DNA of 64,000 nt from NCBI RefSeq assembly GCF_018691265.1, contig NW_024881296.1, positions 7,719,427 to 7,783,426 on the forward strand, written 5' to 3'. The position numbers were made by a program, and so were the translations under genes. The notes beneath the pieces are model-generated. The model saw nothing but the letters and a program-made list of their open reading frames with translations, was not told the origin of the DNA and did not search any database. Source of the stretch: Tyto alba. Lineage: Eukaryota > Chordata > Aves > Strigiformes > Tytonidae. This document shows positions 38,336-49,200 of the stretch, piece by piece (position 1 is the stretch's first letter; the number at the start of each line of letters is the position of its first letter).

Positions 38336-40789
38336 TCAGCAGGTTTCGTCATGGATAGTCCCACGGTGTGATGAGATCTCAGATGGGGAGGGCATTTATA
38401 AAAGTGTAAGGGGAAAAGCACAGCCGGTATGTCAACAGACTGTGGGGAGGCTGCAGCCTGGTATATTTGAAGTACCTGTGCACCGAGGGCTTCCTTTGGA
38501 CACTGAAGAGGTTTCTCTCAGAGTTTCCATCACCTGTGCTGTGAACATGCTGGGACAGCTGCCCCATGGGAGGCACTGTTCCGTTCCTGTCCCCCATGGC
38601 TGTGAAGTTAGCTCAAGGTATGTGCTGGCCCACTCCAGTGCCACATGGGCTGCCTCCCCACGCTGAGACATCAGTTTGTGTCTGGGTGGGACAGAGGAAA
38701 AAGGAAATGATGTGAGCAGAGCACAACCACACAGAGCTATTTCCACAGAGCCATTTGGAGGGAGCTGCCTGGAGTTCATGCGGTCCACTGAGGAGGAGTG
38801 TGGGTGATGTCCAGGCAGACTTGCAGGGCAAAGGTAGATATTGCTGCTGGGGTGAGATGTGACAATGGTTGAAGAGGCTCTGCCTGTCTGCAGGGTTCTT
38901 GAGACAGAGAAAATTGTTGCCAGATCCAGGGCGTCACTCATCTCCTGGAGCCAGCAGTGGAATGCTGCAGTCCTGTCAGCCTCTGGACTCACCCCGTGTG
39001 GCAGCCTAAATCATTTAAACCATAGTCTTCTCTTTCTTAAACTGGAGCACAGCATCTCTGATTAAATGGTGAGAAGAATCATTGGAACAAGTAATACATT
39101 GCTGATACAGTTACACACTTAACACTAATTCTACAGAGCATGAGCAAGGACAGTGAAGTAATATAACAGGATCAAAAACATCTAGAGATATGGGCAGAAA
39201 AAAAACAGTTGAATTTGGAGAACTGCTAGGTTACATCCACATTTGTAAGAGTTTTACTTGATACAGCTTCAGAAAAAATATTTTCAGCACAGATATTTGG
39301 TAGAAAAAGGAAAAGCTTGGGACACAACAGTACTGAGGGTGGTCGGAGGGTAGGAAACCCACTGTAGACATGAATTTGCAATGGGATATACTGATGGGAA
39401 AAAATTTGACTGTTCATGCATCATCAGCCCATCCTGGGAAAAAAAGGCAATTGCTGCAGTGATGGAATTGAACTGAATATATACTTGATTTGGTTCTGGA
39501 CACAGTTTATTTGGTATATTGCGAAGCCCGAGTGAGCCCAAGGGAAAGAAACATTTGTGTTAGGTGACTGGAGGGGACCGGCTTGTAAGTGAAGACTAGC
39601 AGAAATAAATGTTTGCTTAAACATTAATTAGCTCGATTAAGAAATAAATGAAGAAAGGACAGAAATGCAACACTGATGTTCTCTTAGTTTAGCAATCATG
39701 TCTCTGGAAGTAATAAAGGGATTGTGATTCTGCTATTTTCTACACAGATTACAAGAATCAGCACTGCCTGAGAGGAACACATTTGATGTGCTTTTCTGCC
39801 TGTGAAACATTGCATCTATTGGAAGGAAACGCTTCAGGAGGTCTTGCTGGAGTTGTACCTCTTTGGTCTGCTGGCAGTTGCCAAATCATTTGTAATGCAG
39901 CTACTGAGCCCTGTATTGTGCAGGAAACTACCTTGAAGGGGAGTTGATGTATACTATCAATGGCATGTTTGCAGGCATATAAGAAGTTGTGCCTTTCTGC
40001 AGGGTTTTATAAGTTATTAAAAGGCAGAGTAAGGAGTACAAGCTAGAAAAGATTTATATCCAGGTGACATGGGTTGACACAAAGCAAATGGATCAAGGAC
40101 ACTGAAAGCCTGAGCAACTCAAGGAAAGAGGGAGCCTCCCTAGATATTTGTTACAAATAGCCAAGCTTGCTTTGTTTTCCAGGCCATTTAATTTAATGAA
40201 TAATGACTTTTCACCCATAATCATGACTGATGGCATACCTCTTTGTCCTGAGGTTGAGACCAGAAGATGTTATTCTTACTGCAACCTTGCAGAGGTTCCC
40301 TATTAGTTTAGTTCACTTCCTAACCAATAGTCAAGTCATTTTTGCAGTAAATGAGGCCTGATAATATTGCAGTATAATATGCTAGAACCTCTACTGTGCA
40401 AAGACCCAGTTTCAATGCTATGGAAAACATGTAAAAGGAACTGTGGTAGACCTAAAGATGGTATACCTGACTTTTGTGTTTCATTTCAGTGACCCTTCTT
40501 TGAAAGATCAGGGAAGAAGAGTAGTGTGGTATATTCCCTGATTTGTGCCATGTGGGACAGGACTTGGATAGCTACCGTTACAAAAACCAGGAGACCCCCT
40601 TCTGCCAGTTGTGTCTGAGAGTTGAGCTCCACACACCAAAAGGCTGTTTCCTATCTAGCTGTAAGTTAATGAGGTCACAACCTGAAATCTTAAATAGTTT
40701 TTTTCTTTTTTTCCTTGTATGAGATGTTTTGAAACATTGTCTGTCTTTTCGATTTTTTTCTGAGAATTGTCTGAATCTGACTTAATCAT
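38336..40789 (+). other. sequence between CR1 and LTR; no gene seen
   Basis: GC content is somewhat raised at 38400-38990, with several overlapping open frames on both strands (longest 186 codons, minus). None has a recognisable domain or consistent splice sites. The rest is AT-rich. It could be part of a non-coding transcript, but nothing in the sequence decides this. Confidence 0.45.
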
Positions 40790-41408
40790 TGACGTGATTT
40801 AAATGCAGCCAGCAGCCAAACAACACACAGCTGCTCACTCACTCTCCCCTGCCCAAGGAAATGGGGAAGAGAATTGGAGGGAGTAAAGGTAAGGAGACTC
40901 GTAGGTTGAGATAAAACCAGTTTAATAATTGAAATAAAATAAAATTAAAATAATAATGATGATATTAATAATAGTAATAATAGAAAATACAAATTAGTAA
41001 TGCATAATGTGATTGCTCACCACCTGATGACTGATGCCCAGCCTGTCCCCAGCTAGTGATCCCAGAGAAGAGACAATCCCAAAACCACAATCCCAGAAGT
41101 GAGAGCATCCCGATCAAACCTCATCTATATACTGAGTATGATATATGGTATGAAATATTTCATTGGCCAATTTCAGTCAGCTGCTCTGGCTTTGCTCCTT
41201 TTCAGCTTCTTGTGTACCTGTGCACTAGCAGGACATGGGAAGTTGAAAAGTCCTTGATTTCTTAGCAACAACTGAAAACAAAAGCACATTATCAACATTC
41301 TTCTCGTACCAAATCCCATATTGAGTCCAAAACACAGCACTGTTCTAGCTTCTAAGAAAGGGGGAAAAAAAACCCCTAACTCTATCCCAGCCGAAAACAG
41401 GACAGTCA
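40790..41408 (-). mobile_element. solo LTR of an avian ERVL-type endogenous retrovirus, minus strand
   Basis: Read on the minus strand it begins TGACTGTCCTGTTTTCGGCT and proceeds through CACAGCACTGTTCTAGC (complement), a TTTTCAGTTGTTGCTAAG block, a short TATA-like stretch, the characteristic (ATT)n/(TTATTA)n microsatellite, TTATCTCAACC, and a GGGGAGAGTGAGTGAGCAGC block, ending GATTTAAATCACGTCA. This order is the signature of a very common bird ERVL LTR. Ends are TG...CA. Flanks ATCAT and TGCAT share only three of five bases, so the target duplication is eroded. No internal viral gene adjoins it on either side, so it is a recombined solo LTR. Confidence 0.85.
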
Positions 41409-43169
41409 TGCATTAACGTGGACTTGTATGAAGAAGATCTGACATGCACTACACAACATCACAGGAAAAATATCAGGAAGCTTTGGTGTCCTGCATCATC
41501 TTGGAAGACTTAAAAATGAAAGGGAAAATAATTTTACTTACAGCTTTTTGTCTTGATCTCGTTTTGTTCCTGTAAATATCAGTGGTAGAATTGCCATGGT
41601 TTGCAGAGCAGCCAACACCAAGAACTATGAATTTGAAGAAAGGGGTTTTCAAAAGCACTAAATAAGCACAAATTGATCAGCCCAGTACCCCTGAAGGAAG
41701 TGGTGATGGCTTAAAGGTTTTTTTTAAACAAACAAAACCAGTACTACCCTATCTTGTATTCACCTTTTCAAACCAGTGACCGTTTTAACTTCCCTGAGCA
41801 GCTGTGAGAGGTTTAGGGCATATCTTAGACATAATTTTTGCAGAAGTTTTAGATGTCACCCACAGCCTCCTACTCCATGGCAGACTTAGCAAGAGTTGTT
41901 AGTATGTAAGCCCCCTCAGCACAGTCCTATTTACAGTGCACTTTCTTTGCTCAAAAACAGTGTCACCAGCAGTTTCAGCTCGCATGCTTAAAACCAAAGC
42001 CTTGCATGGGAGTGAGTGAGTCGTAAGTGCATTCTCTTCTACTGCTGTGTGGTAGGGCATGCAGCACAGTGGAAAAAAGAACTGGAATTATTGAAATCTT
42101 ACATGGCTGCAGTAGGATTGCCACAAAACATCTGCTAGTACTTCTAGGATGAATTGTGGAGGAGCTGTATTATTTACTGTATTGTAGGTGAGATTACTGA
42201 TAGTGTGTAACACTGCAATTGGTCCCATAAGTGGTGCCATGTAGTGATAGAGGTAAATGGTTATTAATTGGGGTTGTCTGTTGTTTTTTTTTCAAGAGAT
42301 GTTGAGAGTTACTAAACAGGATTGAAATTAGGTATGTTGTACACTGCCAATAAATTTAGTCTTGACTGTTACATCAGTCATGTACCTTTTATGTTTCTTC
42401 ATCTCTTGTATGTGTTTTCCAGATAGAAATAGAATAACTTAAGCATACAAAAAATTCTCATGTATGTATCTCAGGAATTTCATTCTGTGAAGTGCCATTA
42501 TGATACAGGCCTGGTCCACATGAGGATGAAGGATGAGCAGGGTGTTAGTCCTCTTTGAAATGATGCTCAACCTGTGTTTTTTTCCTAATGTTGTTTTATC
42601 TACTTTAATTTCAATCTACTACCGATTCCAGAGGCTTATACTACAGTGCAAAGCTTAATTATACCCATCTGAAGAAAAGTGATGATGAATCACCTCTTCA
42701 CCAGGCTTAATATTAAAATGACTCAAAATATTTGCTGCATTTACAGATGTAAAAGATTCTGTGGTTGCCCAGCAACCAGGGGCGAAAAAGCAAACAGTGA
42801 ACACTGCTCTTCATTAGTGGTGGGGAGCACTGGTGCTTCATCATCACCGGCAGTAGTCCGAAATGGAAGCCTACCTTTACTAATCTAGGTTTCTGCTCAG
42901 ATGAACACATCCACCTCCTTTTGGACTTGTTGACCTTTGCAGAAGGCAGGCACCATTAGCTAAAAGATCAATTGGCCGTAGAAGCACTTGCACAAATTGC
43001 TAGTTGTGTAGCCAGCCTTCTTAAGGAGAATGCATGGAAGGGGAGTTGTCTTTGTAGAAAGTTCACTGGACTTCGAGGACTGTGGGTGCCTCTAAGCGTT
43101 TAACTGAGCCACACCCGTGCTTGCTGTTGTCCGGGTGATGAATAGTTCATTACAAACATCAAACCTGGA
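41409..43169 (+). other. between LTR and old CR1; no gene seen
   Basis: AT-rich sequence with no open frame longer than about 80 codons, and no recognisable repeat or RNA gene. Confidence 0.45.
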
Positions 43170-43930
43170 TCTGTCTGGCTGTGTTTGTAGCTCACTTCTT
43201 TTATCCTTCCCCCCGTGGATTGCAGACCATTTTTCCCTTCTCCCTTGTAGCAGCTTTTTATGTTTTAGTAGAGTGTTAACATCACCACCTCTGTCTCCTC
43301 TCCATGTTTTTTGCATCCCTTTGACTTCTCTTTGTAGCTCACTGTTGCTAGACTTCTGATCATTCGCACTGTTTTCTTCTGGATTCTGTCCAGATGGTCT
43401 GCACTGTTGTTGACAGCTACTCCAGCTATGACCTTACCTGTGCTGAATGTGTGCAGCTCCTTTCCCAGCTGCTGCAGTGAGAAGAGCGACTTGCTGAACT
43501 CTGCTCAGGTTGCAGGGCTGCGTGCCCCCGTGGCATATCAACTTGTAGCAAAGCACACGCTGGTTGTTGTGCCTAGGCTCACCCCTCATGTGTGGAGCTC
43601 TAGCTGCTGAAGGACACTGCAGGTGAGTCACTCCATGTGCCAGGGAGCACCCTCCCTGCCATAGCTTCCCTGTGGGGGAAAGCACTCTGAGCATACTGGT
43701 GCTAGAGGTACCCACTATGTCTCCATTTCATCAATGTCATTCTGTTTACACATCCCAACCATCAGTATGGTCTTGATGACTTCTGTTTGCATTACAATCC
43801 ACAGCAGCCCACATTTTTGCAGAAATACGACTTTTTTCATATTAGTATTACAGGGCTTTCCCACCAGGACTTCGAGGACCTTGCACTTAAGCTTGTTGAA
43901 CAGCATTCAGCCTTCCCATCAAGAGGTTGG
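43170..43930 (-). mobile_element. heavily decayed CR1-type LINE, minus strand
   Basis: Landmarks in reverse orientation are CCTTGTAGCAGCTTTTTATG, TCCTCTCC at the LINE position, CACTGTTTTCTTCTGGATTC followed by TGTCCAGATGGTCTGCACTG, and near the right end GAGGACCTTGCACTTAAGCT then TTGTTGAACAGCATTCA. They occur in the order and spacing expected for the C-terminal ORF2 of CR1. Many indels mean no frame survives. It is older than the copies at 27.5 and 37.9 kb. The middle part (about 43450-43720) aligns poorly and may hold an insertion. Confidence 0.65.
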
Positions 43931-44329
43931 TGAGAAGGCACAATTTATTTTGGTGTTTGGAGAACTTTCTGCCTTCCTCAGTGTAGAAATTGTCTGTTGG
44001 GCACCAAGTGAAGCAGGAAGGAGAAGTATATAATCACCCAAGGAAATTATGCCACTGCATAGGGAAGGGGTGATAGTGAACTGTAACAGGTGCCTAATGA
44101 TTCAGAGGAGTAATGCCAGATTCCTCTGCTCTGGCTTTAATCCCAAGGAGCAGTTTGAGTGCTGGAATGGTGAAAAATAATGGAGATTAAAACAATTATT
44201 TTCATTTCTTTAGCATTGAAATGGGATATTAACCAAATTTGGTATTATGCTTGCACAAGATAAGATACATTGTTTGTATTGCTCTACCACTATCTCCTGT
44301 TCAGAACAAATCCCCCCCCCTTCTCCCTT

Positions 44330-44760
44330 AAGTAAGTGTGTGTCAGCAAAAGATTACCCCACCACCAGCACAAACCAGCTCTGCGGTTTTGCCAGGGTCC
44401 AGGAGGTGACAGAGACTGCGCAGGACTTCAGGGTGAAAAGGTCAGCAGTGAGGAAGAGGAGATACTTCCTCCCACGACCACCGCCCAGCCCTTCACGACC
44501 CCTGCCCAGGACCAAAAGAACTCACTGCACAGCCGCAAGGAGGAGGAGACCTAATTCTAATAAGAAGCGAGGGTAGGTGGGGATAGGTTATGAATATGTA
44601 TAGGCATCTCATGGGTATGCAACACTTTGTAACATATAAGCAAGGCCAGAGCGGCAGAGGGGTGCACACGCTTGTTGTGGCGGAGCGATCCCCCATGTGC
44701 CCGGCGCCGAATAAACATACCTGCTTTACAACCCTTAGTTGTGAAGTCTTTCATCTGTAA
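44330..44760 (+). mobile_element. ERVK-like endogenous-retrovirus LTR, plus strand
   Basis: The 3' half has the avian ERV LTR layout: TATGAATATGTATAGGCATC, TATGCAACACTTTGTAACAT, ATAAGCAAGGC, then GGGGTGCACACGCTTGTTGT, GGAGCGATCCCCCATGTGC, a polyadenylation signal AATAAA at about 44711, and CTGCTTTACAACC to TTGTGAAGTCTTTCA. This gives U3, R and U5 in that order. The 5' half (44330-44560) is GC-rich and could be U3 or a remnant of adjacent internal sequence. Neither the exact ends nor a 6-bp target duplication could be fixed. No retroviral protein frame is present. Confidence 0.7.
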
Positions 44761-46203
44761 ATCAGCATGAGAATGAAATGTTCAGTATGTAGGGAAATTG
44801 AGTATTGAAAATGTATTTTTTTTGCCTGCTTAATACCCAGCGCATCTTGCTGTAGTTGTGTTTGTAGGTCTGTAACATGTCCAGAAAGGCTTTGGTTGAC
44901 TAACTTACTTGCTGTTTGATGCTGCCATCAACTCTTCCTTCTTCATTTTTAAAAATCTATTAAGTTTAGATTTACTTTTTTCATGGCAGAGCAAGGCAAA
45001 AACCATACCGTTGTGGTTTTTTTTTCCTTTGGAGAGTTCTCTTGCTGGTAAGAAGGAGAAATACACAGGGGTGGTATAACTTTCCTAATATTCTGTCTGG
45101 TACTTAACAACCAGCTTCTCAAGTGTGTACTTGTACCTGGCCCCACAATGCAATCATTCTCATAAGTCTGTGCTTCATAATTGGACTTTATATTTTCCCA
45201 ATGAATTCTTTCCACACGCTTTCTCAGCCTGGATAAAACTGTGATTAAAATCTGGAATCTTGGAGGCTCATTATTTTCTGTGTTTTATAATCTGAAATGT
45301 ATAATGTCTATTTATTAACTTTTCTAATTGGGAAAGCCTCAGATTGTATAGTGCTTTATAAAGCTTCAGATTTTGTAGAGGGTTTTTTCCTAATAACTTT
45401 TGGTTTAAAATGCTTGTCTAAGCTACAAATTACAGTTCCAGGGCTCCATTAGTATCTGTATCACAGAAAGAGTACAGACAAAGCTGGGAAGTCAATGGTG
45501 TGAGCACTATTTGTAGCCACTATTGCTATGCAGTATCCATAATTTCTGCATGTCAGGAAAGCTGATGATTAACAACTCTCCAGCAAGATCGGCAGGTGAG
45601 AGCTTTGGGGCTTGTGTTTCCATGTCATTTAAATGCTTTTTGGAAATTTTCATCAGCATGTCTGAGTATGAATTCAGGAGCCTCTCAAAGGCTCTTAAAT
45701 TAATTTGTTCTGTCTGTATTTTGGAAGTTCACCATAACTCTGCTAAAAGGCTGAAAATACAATTACTTTCCTTTCTTAAGGCTGTGCTGGATGTGATGTG
45801 ATTTTGTTGTGATGGAACTAAATCTTGTGAAATTAAAAAATAAAAAACTTAGTTCCTGATGCAGCAGTAATTATACATATGCTTTAATTTCAAGTATAGA
45901 AGCAGTTTGTGAAAGACTTTGGAAATAACTATGTGAATAACATTTCAGTAGTGTAGTAGTGTCTGTTTTGCCCACAGGGTTTGGGTGGGGTTTTTTTGTA
46001 AATTGAGGTAACATTATCCAGCAATAGCAACACTTAAGAAACACAACCTTTTCAATTTCCTTCACTATAGAAGTTTATCTAGTATTGGAGCAGTGCAACT
46101 GTTCAGATAATTTAAAGCTTTGAGAAAAATTAGATAAATTATTTTTAAAAAGTGAAGCAATTTCAAAAAATTGGAGCTGACTAGGTGTGATCCCTGCTTT
46201 CCT

Positions 46204-46215
46204 CCCCCCCCCCCC
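46204..46215. repeat. C12 homopolymer in a pyrimidine-rich tract
   Basis: Run of 12 C followed by a 60-bp pyrimidine-rich stretch. The length is probably unreliable in short-read data. Confidence 0.8.
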
Positions 46216-49200
46216 TCGTCATTTCCCTCCTCCACCACCTTTGCTTTGTTTGATGTTCAATTCCCTGCTGGCCATCTTCCTTGTCCACCGATTACCCACT
46301 TGCTGTATTCTTTCTTATCTTCATTTTCCTGTTCTGTTGTTGGCTGATGCAGCATTGCCAGCTCCTTTGATTTACTTAAACAAACTGCACTACAAAAGCA
46401 GTACCTGTCTGCTGCAGCTTTGATTTGAAAGTATGGGACCTGTCCAAGGCCCTATTGTCCTTCAGCATTGAGGGCAGCAAATATTTTAAAAACATGCTGC
46501 TCAGCAGCTGTGGCATGTTATCACTTATGACTGGTCAGCAGGATTTTCCCTCTAGACTTCAATCCGTAGGCTCATAAACTCTTTTATAAAGGGTCTAGCA
46601 TCTGCTCTCAGAAAGGTGATTTGGGTATAAGCAAAACCTGTGTTGGTTAATGAGAATATTTGTAGGTGTTTTTTAACAGGTGATCTTGTATATTGACTAG
46701 CAGATGTAATTAATTGTGCTTTTCCCAACAGTGGAAGTATTCAAGTAATAGATATAATTAGTTCACATCTACACTAGCGCAGACATACCTGGGGTGCTGC
46801 TGCTAATTTTCAGTCAGAGCAGTTTCCCTGGTAATTTTAATCATGTTGCCAGAAAGCTCACAGGGAATTCAAGGTGAACAAGCAGACCCACCCAGAGCGG
46901 GAGCTGCACCATCTCCCAGCACAGCCCCTTTGCCTTGGTTCCAAAAGGAAGTGGGTGACATAGGTCAGGGTGGGCCGTTACCTCTCAGAGACCAGATGTT
47001 GCCCAAGACCTGTTGCTGCCCACCGGGCCAGAGTGGTTCTGTGGATGTGCGAGGAAGAGGAAGGCCAGGCCAAGCTGTGCAGCTGGGGAGCGTGGCTGTG
47101 AGGGCACGAGGAGCTGTGCGAGGCACTCCTCTCCTGTGTGAGTCGTGGTACGGTGTCTGCTGTCTTTCTGCCAAGAGGTCCAAGGGCCTCTTCCCAGGAG
47201 ATGAGCTGTCAAGAGCGACTGAGATGGAGCAAAAACATTTTTCTAGCATTCTGAAGATAGATATTTATGCAGGTTAGCTCCCTCTTGCTGTGCCTTTGCT
47301 TTCAGATTTAGTGTTAATAATGGCAGTAATATTGAAGCTGTGTATAACAGGGCATTCACACAGTCTTGGCTTAAAACATTTTGATTCAGTGAAATTGGTC
47401 AGGCAGTGCTATTGGCAAGATAGTTTGAGCGTGATTGCCATCTGATTTGTCTCCAGCTGGTGTGGCTTGATGACTCCTGCAGACCTGAGCTTTGCTGCAG
47501 GAAATACTGAGCAATGGCCATTTGTCTGGAGGGAACTGGGGGTGCTTTTCAGAGGTAGTCACCTTGCAAGAACTAATACAAGAAAGTTCTAGCAATTCTT
47601 TGGTTGATACAGAAAAGCTGTATTGATTTATATATTTGAATACAAAGGTAATTGTGGACTAGCCCCATGCGTATAAGAGGAGCAATCAGACAACATACAG
47701 AATGCAGCTTGAATTAGACTTAAAAGCCAGCAAATCCAGCAAGCCAGAAGAAAAAAAAAATGGTGGGGATTTTATGGTCAAAAAGCCAATTAAACCTTTA
47801 CAGAGTTTATAGAAGAGATTTAAGCTTAAAGCCTTCATGAAAGCTTGAAGAACATATGCCAAAGCAGAAAATTAGCAACAGTTTGCAATAGCTAATTCTT
47901 TTATCCAAACTGAACTCTGTAATTTTAAATTGTTACTGTTTATGATCTGAATTGACTACACTTGCTGGGAAAGGAAAAGCTGAGGTGGGGTAAATAATGG
48001 GAAAATACATAGGAAACTACATGTGACCAAACAACAAAAGTAAGTAATCCTGCTCTTCAGGTAGTGGCATAATGCCATGTTCAAGGATGATACTGAATAA
48101 TTTTGCTTAAAAATTAATTATTGTGTTGTTGGTGTATAGGCTGTAATTGTGTAAAATGCATTGTGATGCTGCTCCTGAATATATAGAACTGGAAAAGGAA
48201 TATAACTAGACGCTTCAGTAGGATCAGCTTTTCAATAGATGATCCAAATGATTTCAGTAGATGATGGGAACAGATGCTAATACAAACAACCAAAGGTATT
48301 TTCATCAGTAACAGGCATTAGAGACATCACCTATGGGCAAAGGCAGTACTTCTATTCACTGTGTATGGAGTGCCTAAATACAATGTTTTATTTCTCTCTA
48401 GACACAGCAAAAGTATGATTAGTATTAATAGCAAGAACAATATCTGACTAATAGAAGCATTTAGTGTCAAGTCTATTGGAAAAAAAATAAGGTGATGGGA
48501 TCATTGTAGCTCAGTGATACATTGTAAACTTTTCTACAGAAAAGTTCTTAGCAATGCAGTTGGAACAACCCAAGGACAACTGTCCATATGGAGTCTGACA
48601 AGTAATAGATTTGTATTTAGCTGGGTCAAATTGATCTGGTCTTGTGACTACTGCTGCATTTGTTAGGAAGGATCAGTGATACAGATCCTGCATTCACACT
48701 ATGAGTAACTGGCATGATCTACATCAGTTTCAGGAAAGGTTGTCTCAAATGTTTTCCATTTGTTCTTAACACTTTTTCTTATCAACAATTATTACAGAAA
48801 CTCAGTTGATCAGCCCAGAATTATTACCTCAGTATTGTGTTATTCCATTTTCTCAGATTCTGCCATTCACCTTTATCTTTTTATCGTTAAAAATTCTTGG
48901 CTATTCTCAGGAACTAAACGTTTAAAATGAGATGTGCTGGTAAATGTTTGCTTCTATTTGCCAGGATTCAGAAAATGAGCTACTAGTACTGTGACTGAGG
49001 TAGCACGGTCAAGAATGAGTCTGGGATCTGGAGACAATTATGAATGGCCCAGACTCTGGAAAGTCAGACATGAAGGCAGTCCTTGGAAAAAACAGCAGAA
49101 AAGTATGGTTCTGGTAAAATATTCTCCCTTTTAGAGCTGGAAATGTGGTCCAGGATTTATGAATCTCAGCATTCCTCAAAGTTAGCAAATAACTATGAAA

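Noticed and set aside
38432..38992. 186-codon minus-strand frame
   Set aside because: No conserved domain, no splice context and frames open on both strands. Probably chance in locally GC-richer DNA.
46843..47277. 144-codon plus-strand frame in a GC-rich patch
   Set aside because: No recognisable family, and overlapping minus-strand frames are equally open. Kept only as a composition anomaly.
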